Assembly (NCBI GenBank): GCA_002311665.1 | Contig: DBYX01000010.1 | Coordinates: 77,719 to 141,718 of the forward strand | Length of the DNA: 64,000 nucleotides | DNA from: Lachnoclostridium sp. UBA1175 | GTDB lineage: Bacteria; Bacillota; Clostridia; Lachnospirales; Lachnospiraceae | Direction: 5' to 3' | Shown: in pieces, positions 41,877-49,287 of the stretch | Layout: every line of letters begins with the position of its first letter | How positions within the stretch are numbered: the stretch's first letter is position 1 | The notes under the pieces: model-generated | What the model saw: the letters and a program-made list of their open reading frames with translations, nothing else | Told to the model about the DNA's origin: nothing | Database searches by the model: none | Position numbers and translations under genes: made by a program

Positions 41877-42020
41877 GAACAAGCCATAAAATCCCATGTT
41901 ACATCTTTGTTAACTGCGGCACATTTTCCGACTGCCGAAGCCCCGTCTTATTTGATATACTCACAATATAAAGGCGGGTTCCCCGGCGGGTACAAACCGC
42001 CGTATAAGGAGGATTTTACT

Positions 42021-42149
42021 ATGGGGTTTTTCAGTAAACTTTTCGGTCCGAAGGAAGCTCCGGCTCCGGCTGCGCAGCCGTTCCCGGCGGAATCACTCCC
42101 GGCCGACGGTCGGAGCGACGATCGGCAGGTTCTGAGCCTTCCGCTTTGA
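42021..42149 (+). CDS. Small protein (42 aa), plus strand
   Basis: An ATG with a strong site AAGGAGG nine bases upstream opens a 42-codon frame: MGFFSKLFGPKEAP, then a Pro/Ala-rich stretch (APAAQPFPAESLPADGR). A terminator hairpin follows (42198). Amphipathic N-terminus (GFFSKLFG) could touch the membrane; the rest looks disordered. There is no family I recognise. It is one of only three plus-strand genes in the window, divergent from PAP2, so it has its own promoter region (possible -10 TATACT at 41956-41961). Confidence 0.55.
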   Translation: MGFFSKLFGPKEAPAPAAQPFPAESLPADGRSDDRQVLSLPL

Positions 42150-42197
42150 CTGCGGATCCCGGGACAATCCCCGGACGATCACATACCGAACAAAGAA

Positions 42198-42234
42198 CGG
42201 GCATCCCCGCACAACCGCGGGAATGCCCGTTTTC
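42198..42234 (+). terminator. Intrinsic terminator after the small plus-strand gene
   Basis: CGGGCAT-C-CCCGC (42198-42210) pairs with GCGGG-A-ATGCCCG (42217-42229), followed by TTTTCT. The reverse reading gives a weaker T tract, so it may also help end the esterase transcript. Confidence 0.75.
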
Positions 42235-42300
42235 TCATTCTCTTTTGTTACATCCGCCGTACGGGGGTATATTACTTCCCTTCACCGTGCAGTGTCCGGA

Positions 42301-43128
42301 TCACTTTTCCTCGCCGAACGTCTTCGCAAACTGCTCCGGCTCGAGCGCCCAGGTGAGGCCGGTCACCAGGTGCTGACGCCAGAACGCAAAGTCGTGAACG
42401 CCGGGCGCCGTGACGAAAGTCGCAGGAACGCCGACGGAGTCGAGGAACGCCTTGAAATCGCGGTTCGGCTGGATCAGGAAATCCTCAGTGCCGCACGCCA
42501 TAAACACATCCGGGATCTCCGCGCCGCTCTCCTTGAGCTTGCGCACCAGAACCTCGGGGTTAATGTCGGTCTGCGCCGCCGTCTTCAGATCGCCGAACAC
42601 CCAAGTATAGTAGTCGTAGTTCGCCATGTCGTTCGGCATATCGGGGCTGAAGAACGCGAGGCCGTTCTGGATCAGCGCCGACGAGAGCGCGATCACCTTG
42701 CCGAACGTCTCCGGGAACCTGAACGCGGTGTGAAGCGCGCCGAAACCGCCCATCGAAAGACCGCCGATGTACGTGTTCTCCTTCTTGTCCGAGAGGCCGA
42801 ACGTCCTGCGCGTGTACTCGACGAACTCCTTGCCCACGTAGCTCTCGTATTTGCAGCCCGTCTGCGGCTGGTCAAGGTAGAAGTTGTTGTCGCCGTTCGG
42901 CAGGAAGAAGTTCACGTTGAAGCGGTTCGCGATCTCACCGAGGGGAACGTTCACAAACCAGTCCGTGTCACAGCCGCTGTAGCCATGCAGCAGGTAAACG
43001 TTCTTCGTCTCCCTCTGAAAATGAGGATTGTTCTCCGCTCCGTACGCGATATCGTTGCACAGAACCGCCGTGAAATGCACCGGCCGGCTCAGCGTCTTCG
43101 AGAAAAATGTGCCTGAAAAATGTGCCAT
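42301..43128 (-). CDS. Alpha/beta-hydrolase esterase (esterase D/feruloyl-acetylxylan type)
   Basis: 275 residues from the ATG at 43128 (CGGAGG upstream). The nucleophile elbow is GGLSMGGFGAL, typical of esterase D/FrmB/XynZ-C feruloyl esterases; NVYLLHGYSG provides the oxyanion region, CGTEDFL the acid loop and GVHDFAFW the catalytic His. No signal peptide, so it acts in the cytoplasm. The substrate could be an acetylated sugar or S-formylglutathione-like ester; the nearby xylan genes favour a carbohydrate ester. A longer frame upstream to 43272 lacks a ribosome site. Confidence 0.85.
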   Translation of the reverse strand: MAHFSGTFFSKTLSRPVHFTAVLCNDIAYGAENNPHFQRETKNVYLLHGYSGCDTDWFVNVPLGEIANRFNVNFFLPNGDNNFYLDQPQTGCKYESYVGKEFVEYTRRTFGLSDKKENTYIGGLSMGGFGALHTAFRFPETFGKVIALSSALIQNGLAFFSPDMPNDMANYDYYTWVFGDLKTAAQTDINPEVLVRKLKESGAEIPDVFMACGTEDFLIQPNRDFKAFLDSVGVPATFVTAPGVHDFAFWRQHLVTGLTWALEPEQFAKTFGEEK

Positions 43129-43290
43129 GGTAAACCTCCGAAGTTTCTTCTTTATATCACGGGCGACACCGCGGACCGGGCCGCCGTCACCCATCAGCAC
43201 ATTATACCACATAAACAGCTCTCCCGACAACCGCAACCCGGTGTCCCGACCGGCGCCCTTTACGGAAAACACACAAAATTCACAATTTTG

Positions 43291-43317
43291 TTAGCACTCA
43301 CTATTGACGAGTGCTAA
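43291..43317. promoter_or_regulatory. CIRCE operator (HrcA-binding)
   Basis: TTAGCACTC, nine bases, GAGTGCTAA: a perfect match to the CIRCE consensus. It overlaps the -35 of the hsp20 promoter, so HrcA should repress hsp20 and release it on heat or misfolding stress. Confidence 0.95.
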
Positions 43318-43332
43318 CAACGGTGATATAAT
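43304..43332 (+). promoter_or_regulatory. hsp20 promoter
   Basis: TTGACG (43304-43309), 17-bp spacer, TATAAT (43327-43332). The CIRCE element covers the -35 region. The leader of about 120 bases is longer than needed and carries one copy of the 9-mer (43396). Confidence 0.9.
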
Positions 43333-43459
43333 GCAGTCAGAACGAAAGGAAAAGAACTTCCGGACGGAACCGCAACCGGCGGGAGCCGAGGAACGCATTT
43401 TCCGAAATTAATTCAAACGCAATCGTGATCAACGATCACGCAAAAAGGAGGAATGACAT

Positions 43460-43903
43460 ATGTTGATGCCCAGTATTTTCGGTGAAAACCTTTTCGATGA
43501 CTTTTTCAATGATTTCTTCGTACCTGCGAAACCCGGTTACGCCGGCGCACGTCCGTACAACGGACTGATGAAGACCGATGTGAAGGAAAATGATACCGGC
43601 TTCGAGCTGGATATCGATCTCCCGGGCTACGGCAAGGAAGATGTATCCGCGGAGTTGAAGGACGGCTACCTGACCATCAACGCGACCAAGAAGTCCGAGA
43701 ACGATGAGAAGGACAAGAACGGCAAGTACCTTCGCCGCGAGCGTTTTTACGGCTCCTGCAGCAGAAGCTTCTTCGTGGGCAAACAGGTTACCGAGGAGGA
43801 TATCAAGGCTAAGTTTGAGAACGGTATCCTGATCGTGACCATCCCGAAGAAGGAAGATCAGCCTAAGGTGGAGCAGAAGAAATACATTCCGATCGAAGGC
43901 TAA
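43460..43903 (+). CDS. hsp20: Small heat-shock protein (Hsp20/alpha-crystallin)
   Basis: 147 residues. The alpha-crystallin domain runs from about 33 to 130: DVKENDTGFELDIDLPGYGK, DVSAELKDGYLTINA, and the C-terminal strand FENGILIVTIPKKE. The N-terminal arm (MPSIFGENLFDDFFNDFFVP) and the C-terminal tail with IPIEG are the oligomer-forming parts. It is an ATP-independent chaperone in the cytoplasm. AGGAGG precedes the ATG, and the CIRCE-controlled promoter lies upstream. It is a single-gene transcript with a terminator at 43943. Confidence 0.95.
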   Translation: MLMPSIFGENLFDDFFNDFFVPAKPGYAGARPYNGLMKTDVKENDTGFELDIDLPGYGKEDVSAELKDGYLTINATKKSENDEKDKNGKYLRRERFYGSCSRSFFVGKQVTEEDIKAKFENGILIVTIPKKEDQPKVEQKKYIPIEG

Positions 43904-43942
43904 CCCCAGTGCTTTCAAAAGCATTTTTACCCCCCTTAATGA

Positions 43943-43976
43943 AACCGGGGCGAGCAAAGGCTCGCCCCGGTTTTTT
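43943..43976. terminator. Bidirectional intrinsic terminator
   Basis: An 11-bp stem (43945-43955 with 43960-43970, 4-nt loop) flanked by AAACC on one side and six T on the other. It serves hsp20 on the plus strand and the converging membrane nuclease gene on the minus strand. Confidence 0.85.
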
Positions 43977-43987
43977 CGTCGTATTCC

Positions 43988-44896
43988 CTATTCGTCTGCG
44001 GTTTCCTCCGCAGGCATCGCTGCCACGGCTTCCGCGAACGCATCGTCCGCCGCATCGACCGCTGCCTCCTCCGCTGCCCTGAGCTGCTCCCTTCGCACCG
44101 CGGGCGACTCCCAGCCTTCCGGGATGACCTCCTCCCGCGCAATCAGAAACCCGTAGGCGCGCTCCAGCGTCTCGTAGATCTCCCGTTTCTCATCGGGGTC
44201 GTCCGTCCCGTGGTAGGTCCTCTCCGCGATCCCGACCAGGTCGTACAGCACGGCGAGTGTCTCCGGCTCATCTTCGAGCCCTTCGTCGGCCATTTCGTCG
44301 GCTCTTTTGTCTTCCGCAGTTTCATCCTCCGGGACATCCTCTTCCACGGCCCTGCGTGTCAGAACCGCTTTGATCCTGTGCCGCAGGAAAAACAGTACAC
44401 TGACGGCCAGAACGATCCCCGAGACAAGATACAGTTTCTCCCGGTAATCCGCGACGGATTCCTCACTGAGAAACCGCGGCAGATACGGACTGTCCGGCCG
44501 GAACAGCAAAACGGCAAGCAGTCCGGCCGCGAGCAAGCCCGCGAGAAGCATCAGCGCCGACCCGGCGCCGAACCGCCGCCTGACGGGATCGATCCCCGGC
44601 ATCAGTTCCACACCGAGCGACTCCGCCAGCTCCTTCGCGCCCTTCGTGAAGGTGTTGTTTGTCATCACGACCGCGCGGTCACACCCGTAAAATGTCGCCG
44701 CCGCATATACCTCCTGCACGGCCTTGTTGCCGACCGGCTTCGCGTAATACTTGCACTGGACCGCGTATTTTTCCTTCTTGAGAACGGCGATGATGTCCGC
44801 TCCCTGGTCACGGCTCGCCTGCGTCACGCGGACATCCTTGAAGCCGTTACGCCTGAGGTAGTCCGCGCATGCATTTTCGAATTGATAACCATCCAT
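43988..44896 (-). CDS. Membrane-associated Mrr-like restriction endonuclease domain protein
   Basis: 302 residues. The N-terminal PD-(D/E)xK domain has FENACADYLRRNGFKDVRVT (E7), GADIIAV (D34) and YAVQCKYY (Q47-C-K49), the Mrr/type IV signature. Two hydrophobic helices follow (about 112-134 and 152-172), then an acidic, helical tail of 130 residues rich in Glu/Ala (EEAAVDAADDAFAEAVAAM). Nuclease attached to the membrane is found in several predicted defence or DNA-uptake-linked proteins; the role here is unknown. The ATG at 44896 has GAGGAG 12 bases away; a TTG at 44932 is an alternative. Confidence 0.75.
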   Translation of the reverse strand: MDGYQFENACADYLRRNGFKDVRVTQASRDQGADIIAVLKKEKYAVQCKYYAKPVGNKAVQEVYAAATFYGCDRAVVMTNNTFTKGAKELAESLGVELMPGIDPVRRRFGAGSALMLLAGLLAAGLLAVLLFRPDSPYLPRFLSEESVADYREKLYLVSGIVLAVSVLFFLRHRIKAVLTRRAVEEDVPEDETAEDKRADEMADEGLEDEPETLAVLYDLVGIAERTYHGTDDPDEKREIYETLERAYGFLIAREEVIPEGWESPAVRREQLRAAEEAAVDAADDAFAEAVAAMPAEETADE

Positions 44897-44915
44897 ACGG
44901 TCCGTAATCTCCTCT

Positions 44916-45851
44916 TTACCCGATTGCCGCAAGCGGGCTTAGACTTCGAAGCACACCGTCCGCGATGCGGTCGTTGAGCATAAGTGCCGCCCTCTGCAGT
45001 TCCTGCGCGTCCCCGCACTCCGGGAATGTCACGCGCACCTTATCCAAGATCTCCCCACAAGCTGCTTTCACCAAAGCTTCCTTCGAACCGTCCCCGCACG
45101 GGCCGGTCAGTATATTTCGAAGCAGCGACTCCAACGTCGCCGCATCCGCGTAATCCGCGAGCGAACGCAGACACCATTTGTAGTACGGCGACGGGCGGTT
45201 GTGGATCCACCCCCACGCGCTGACCGCCGCGCGGACAAACTCCGCCGCCGAAAGCTGTGCCGCTGCCTCGTCTCCCCGCTGCAGGCACCTGCCGTAGTTG
45301 TATTCGCCGGTCTGACTCATCCGGATCAGATACCCGCACAGTTTCTTGAGCTGCACGTCGCGCGGCGGATTGCTCCAGGCCTCGCGGATCGCCGTGAACT
45401 CTCCGAGTCCGTCGTAAAATACTTCCCCGTTGATCACCTCCGCGAGCGCCTCGTCCTGCACGCGCAGGTAGTCGCGCCAGCCTTCCGGCTTACCCGCAAA
45501 CCCCGTCATCGCGCGGTAGATCTCCTCCGTGCGGAACACCCCGTGCCGGTTGCCGCCCGCCGGGTTAAAGAGGCTTCTCCGAAGTCCCTTAAACTCCTTC
45601 GGCAACGACTCGTACGCCCGCCCGAGAAGGAACTCCTGCCGCCTTGTGACGCGCTCCTCATCGGGAAGATATACGCAGAAGCCGTGCTCGAAATCGTGGT
45701 CGCGCGAGACGTCGTCGTCATAGCCGTAGCACTCCGAGCCGGAGCCGACAAGCCCGACCGCGATCATTCCCATAAGTTCCGGGAACCTCTCCTCAAACAG
45801 CGGCTTTCCGCACTCCTCCCAGAATGCCCTCGAGATCTCCAAACCTTTCAT
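44916..45851 (-). CDS. DUF4037 protein, nucleotidyltransferase-like
   Basis: 311 residues. VGLVGSGSECYGYDDDVSRD (residues 33-52) is the nucleotidyltransferase GS-x-DxD region; the central RVQDEALAEVINGEVFYD and a helical C-terminal half define DUF4037. Substrate unknown. The start ATG overlaps the upstream TPR gene stop (ATGA), so both proteins are made together. The frame ends just upstream of the nuclease gene. Confidence 0.85.
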   Translation of the reverse strand: MKGLEISRAFWEECGKPLFEERFPELMGMIAVGLVGSGSECYGYDDDVSRDHDFEHGFCVYLPDEERVTRRQEFLLGRAYESLPKEFKGLRRSLFNPAGGNRHGVFRTEEIYRAMTGFAGKPEGWRDYLRVQDEALAEVINGEVFYDGLGEFTAIREAWSNPPRDVQLKKLCGYLIRMSQTGEYNYGRCLQRGDEAAAQLSAAEFVRAAVSAWGWIHNRPSPYYKWCLRSLADYADAATLESLLRNILTGPCGDGSKEALVKAACGEILDKVRVTFPECGDAQELQRAALMLNDRIADGVLRSLSPLAAIG

Positions 45852-46630
45852 ACACGCTCTCCTGTCGCACTGTCATTGCCCGCCTTCCCGTAGATCGCCG
45901 CCTCCCTGCGCCGAAGCTCCTCGGCGTAGGCGAACCAGCCGTAATACTCGAAGATAGGGGCGCATTTTCCGCACACCTGCGCATAGTCGGTCCCCCTCGC
46001 GACGCCTTCGCCCTCCATCAGGTCGTGCGCCCGCTGTACGCAGTCGTCGATCCGCTCGCACGCGTCCGCGAGGCCGTATGCGACGCGCAGCAGATCCGCG
46101 AGGTTGAGAAGCGTGATCGCCCGCTCCGGCTCGGAGCCGGGGACCTCGCTCATCACGGCGAGCGCCTTGCCGTATGACTCCTCCGCCTTCACGTACTCCC
46201 CCGCAGCCGTCAGGCAGGCCGCCATATTGTTGTACAGGCTGCCGACACGCGCGTCCGCTGTGCCGAGCCGCTGCCCGTAGATCGCCGCCGCACGCTCATA
46301 GTAGACCATCGCATCCTTTGGCTGCCCGAACGCGGTGTACACCGTGCCGCAGTTGACGCAGACGGTGCCCGCGGCGACAGTGCCGTCGATGCCCGTCCGG
46401 TCGACGAGCGCGAGTGCGCTCTCCGCGTAACGGATCGCCTCATCCTTGTTCCCTGCAAGGCGGAACAGCCCCATCAGCTCGTTGCAGAGGGACAGCTGCG
46501 CGCGCTCATCGCCCGCCAGTTTCGCCTCCTCCAGCCAGTACAGAAGGAGCCTTCTCGCGCCGGCCGCATCGTTGACCGCGTTCAGCCTGTCAAACCGTTC
46601 CATCACACGATTCATAGGGATCGATCCCAT
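45848..46630 (-). CDS. TPR-repeat protein
   Basis: 260 residues from the ATG at 46630 (AAGGAGG upstream). About six helix pairs of tetratricopeptide type are visible: GNKDEAIRYAESALALVDRT, GQPKDAMVYYERAAAIYGQR, and GEYVKAEESYGKALAVM. It is a predicted protein-protein scaffold with no enzymatic motif. Its coupling to DUF4037 by a 4-bp overlap suggests that the two form a complex. It lacks a signal peptide. Confidence 0.85.
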   Translation of the reverse strand: MGSIPMNRVMERFDRLNAVNDAAGARRLLLYWLEEAKLAGDERAQLSLCNELMGLFRLAGNKDEAIRYAESALALVDRTGIDGTVAAGTVCVNCGTVYTAFGQPKDAMVYYERAAAIYGQRLGTADARVGSLYNNMAACLTAAGEYVKAEESYGKALAVMSEVPGSEPERAITLLNLADLLRVAYGLADACERIDDCVQRAHDLMEGEGVARGTDYAQVCGKCAPIFEYYGWFAYAEELRRREAAIYGKAGNDSATGERV

Positions 46631-46718
46631 CGCAACCTCCTTCTGCACCGAAGCCTCATCCGCCTGCGAAGGCGTCGCACCGGCGGCGCCCCCGCGTCGT
46701 TATTTTCCCCTGATCAAA

Positions 46719-48269
46719 CTACTCGATCATTTTTTTCGCGATATATCTCGAGAGATTCCACTGCCGCAGGGAATCCTTCTTCACTTCCTTGATCTTGTCG
46801 CGGTACTCAACGCTCCACGAAGCCTTGTTCGGCACCACCACGGGCGCCGCATCACACGACAGCTCGGTAAGGTATCGCAACGTCACCTTCGGATCATCGT
46901 CGTCAAACAGGCTCACTCTCTCGGTGTACGTGGCCGGGAGACTGCAGTGCTCCACATTGTACTTCGCGATCCAGTAATCCATCCTGCCGAAGGAAAGGAC
47001 CAGATACCACAGCGCACAGACGATAAAACCGTACCGGAACAGGTGGAAATCCCTGCGGAAGATCTGCACGATGACGCCGGCCAGCAGGAGCCCGATCATC
47101 ACGAGACCCCACAGCACGAGGATCCTCTTGCGCGTCAAATGGTACTCACGGATGTACATCACCATGCGGAGCGCCGAGGATGCGATCATGATGTACGTGC
47201 AGCAGCATATAACGGCCAGCAGCGTTTTGAGCACACTGTGTTCGCGGAACCGCGCGAGCACGAAAAGGACAATCAGCAGGTTCAGCAGGCACACGACCAG
47301 CAGCTGGAAGAAGCCTTCTCTCGCGTACTCCGCATAAGTATAGTCGTTCGGCAGCGTCATATTGCCGATGAACAGATAAGCGATCTGGATTCCCGAGAAA
47401 ATGAGGTACACAACCGAGATCACCGACAGCGCCGAGATCGCGATCATCGGCTCGTACTGTGCTCTTTCCTTCGCCGGTTCCGCCGGCGCCTGGCGAATGA
47501 AATACCGCATTCCCGCGTATGCCGTGAAAAATGCCACCACCGTCATCAGAACGATGAACACAACGGACGACACCTTGACCTCATCGAACATCCCGTCGAT
47601 CACAGACGCAAACACAATGTCCGCCGAACGCAGCAGCAACAGGACGATCACCAGCATCGGGATCGCGATCAGCAGGCCGATGAGGATGTAGTCGAACTTC
47701 TTGCGCGCTTCGCTCTTCCCGCGGCTGTTCTCCGCGCGGATGTCTGCGGCAAATCCCGAGATGCCGCCGAGCGCATTTTCCGCGGTCCTCACGATCTCGG
47801 ACAGATACTTCGGCAGACTCCATTTCGAGTCGTCCTGGTGGTCGTGAAGCAGCATCACCACCAGCACGAAGAGCATCGCCGCCAGGTTGACAAGTACGAT
47901 CCACGTGTTGTCCGTCAGGCCGCACGAGAGCGACAGCAGGACAAACAGAACCTCGTAGAAAATTCTGTCACGCTTGCGCGTGTGCTTCTGTTTGCGCTCG
48001 ATGCAGTTGCAGAAAACCACCGTGCCAATGCCCAGCAGAAAAATAAGAATGCCCTTGATATTGCCGTACAGGCAAAAAGTGAACAGCACCGAGTAAAGCA
48101 GTGCCGGCCGGAATAAAATGGAAAAGCGCGATTGCCCCTCCACCAGGTTGTCTTCCGGATTGACAGCAAAATTGTTCACCGGATTTCTCGCCGGAAAGCT
48201 TGCCGGATTGATTACCGGGTTGTTTGTCGGATAATTATCCGAGTAATTCTCCGAATTAGGTCCTTCCAT
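46719..48269 (-). CDS. DUF4153/DUF4173 polytopic membrane protein
   Basis: 516 residues. A disordered N-terminus rich in Asn and Pro (NYPTNNPVINPASFPARNP) is followed by about eleven membrane helices and a soluble C-terminal 90 residues. The DUF4153/4173 family often sits beside HTH-DUF2975 pairs, as here. It ends before a TPR gene and starts 3 bp from the HTH gene upstream, so the three form an operon. Function unknown; it may sense or modulate the membrane. Confidence 0.82.
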   Translation of the reverse strand: MEGPNSENYSDNYPTNNPVINPASFPARNPVNNFAVNPEDNLVEGQSRFSILFRPALLYSVLFTFCLYGNIKGILIFLLGIGTVVFCNCIERKQKHTRKRDRIFYEVLFVLLSLSCGLTDNTWIVLVNLAAMLFVLVVMLLHDHQDDSKWSLPKYLSEIVRTAENALGGISGFAADIRAENSRGKSEARKKFDYILIGLLIAIPMLVIVLLLLRSADIVFASVIDGMFDEVKVSSVVFIVLMTVVAFFTAYAGMRYFIRQAPAEPAKERAQYEPMIAISALSVISVVYLIFSGIQIAYLFIGNMTLPNDYTYAEYAREGFFQLLVVCLLNLLIVLFVLARFREHSVLKTLLAVICCCTYIMIASSALRMVMYIREYHLTRKRILVLWGLVMIGLLLAGVIVQIFRRDFHLFRYGFIVCALWYLVLSFGRMDYWIAKYNVEHCSLPATYTERVSLFDDDDPKVTLRYLTELSCDAAPVVVPNKASWSVEYRDKIKEVKKDSLRQWNLSRYIAKKMIE

Positions 48270-48271
48270 CG

Positions 48272-48481
48272 TTAAATCTCCCCTTTCTTGTACTCCAAAA
48301 TGTCACCCGGCTGACAGTCGAGCGCCTCGCAGATCTTGTCGAGCGTGCTCAGCTTGACAGCCTTGGCTTTCCCCGTCTTCAGCACGGACATGTTCGCGAT
48401 CGTGATCCCGACCTTGTCGGCGAGCTCGGTCACGCTCATTTTCCGCTTCGCAAGCATAACATCCACATTCACAACGATCAT
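48272..48481 (-). CDS. XRE/YozG-type HTH regulator
   Basis: 69 residues, a single HTH domain of the Cro/C1 type: SVTELADKVGITIANMSVLK is the HTH and KLSTLDKICEALDCQPGDIL closes it. The YozG-like group always goes with a DUF2975 membrane protein, and one is encoded 10 bp upstream. The dyad at 49132-49152 may be its operator. The ATG follows GGAGG. Confidence 0.9.
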   Translation of the reverse strand: MIVVNVDVMLAKRKMSVTELADKVGITIANMSVLKTGKAKAVKLSTLDKICEALDCQPGDILEYKKGEI

Positions 48482-48491
48482 CCCGTACCTC

Positions 48492-49067
48492 CTAAATGGT
48501 CAGTTCGTTCTCAAGCTTGACCTCGTAGGCGTTAAATACGAGTTTGGAAAGCGACCTGCACAGAAACGCGAAGATCAGGAACAGCACGATCATCGAGCCG
48601 TAGATCACGGATACGACCACCGCCGCCCGGTCGAAACCGCCCGAAAGGCACCTGCCGGCATACAGGACAATCTTGACGATATACACGACGGCGGTGACCA
48701 GCGCCAGCCACGCCATCGTCCGGAATCCGTTCGCGTTCTCCCTGGAAAATGAATTGTCCGCCCCAATCTGCGCGCAGACGCGCTCGAACCGGAACAGGAT
48801 AGCCACACACAGCAACAGAACGATCACCGTGAAGATCCGGTGCCCACTCAGGATCTCCTCCCAGCGCTCGGGCGACAGAGGATTTGAGGGACAGCGGAAG
48901 GCGATATTCTCCCACACCTCGTCCGAAGTCAGGTACGGAACCGCCCTGCGTGTAGCGGCGGCAAAAACCATCACCCCGCCGGCGAAAACGGCGAGCGCCA
49001 CGGTCATGGCGCGCAACCCCACGGACAAACGGTATTGTTTTCTCTGTGCCTCAGTCCTGTTGCTCAT
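48492..49067 (-). CDS. DUF2975 membrane protein
   Basis: 191 residues with four membrane helices (about 20-42, 78-98, 118-138, 150-172). Such proteins are partners of YozG-like HTH regulators and are thought to hold or sense them at the membrane. The start follows AAGGAG. The TTGACT-17-TATACT promoter is immediately upstream. Confidence 0.85.
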   Translation of the reverse strand: MSNRTEAQRKQYRLSVGLRAMTVALAVFAGGVMVFAAATRRAVPYLTSDEVWENIAFRCPSNPLSPERWEEILSGHRIFTVIVLLLCVAILFRFERVCAQIGADNSFSRENANGFRTMAWLALVTAVVYIVKIVLYAGRCLSGGFDRAAVVVSVIYGSMIVLFLIFAFLCRSLSKLVFNAYEVKLENELTI

Positions 49068-49097
49068 ATTTGAAATCTCCTTGTGCTTTATGCGTGC

Positions 49098-49126
49098 AGT
49101 ATAGACTGTCCAAAAGCAAAAGTCAA
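49098..49126 (-). promoter_or_regulatory. Sigma-A promoter of the DUF2975/HTH/DUF4153 operon
   Basis: Minus strand TTGACT (49126-49121), 17-bp spacer, TATACT (49103-49098), about 30 bp upstream of the DUF2975 start. Confidence 0.85.
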
Positions 49127-49131
49127 TAAAA

Positions 49132-49152
49132 ATTTATCGTAATTCGATAAAT
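49132..49152. promoter_or_regulatory. Dyad operator candidate upstream of the DUF2975 promoter
   Basis: ATTTATCG (49132-49139), 5-bp spacer, CGATAAAT (49145-49152): a perfect inverted repeat just upstream of the -35. It is a plausible site for the HTH protein encoded in the same operon (autoregulation). Confidence 0.6.
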
Positions 49153-49192
49153 AATACACGAATTACAATATTCATCCTTCCTCAAAGTACGC

Positions 49193-49221
49193 AAAAAAGC
49201 GGCGGTCGCATGGACCGCCGC
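49193..49221 (-). terminator. Terminator of the PspC gene
   Basis: Minus strand stem GCGGCGGTC/GACCGCCGC (49221-49213 with 49207-49199, 5-nt loop) followed by six T. Confidence 0.85.
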
Positions 49222-49287
49222 CTCATTATTGTCGTGTATGAACACACCGGTTGTCAGTCAACCGACATGCCGGTTTACCGGACCGGA

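Noticed and set aside
41907..42020. Longer frame upstream of the 42-codon gene
   Set aside because: The extension covers promoter-like DNA and a hairpin; the ribosome site is directly ahead of 42021.
46446..48116. Plus-strand open frame of 556 codons opposite DUF4153
   Set aside because: His/Arg/Gln-rich mirror of a hydrophobic gene; typical shadow of membrane-protein codons.
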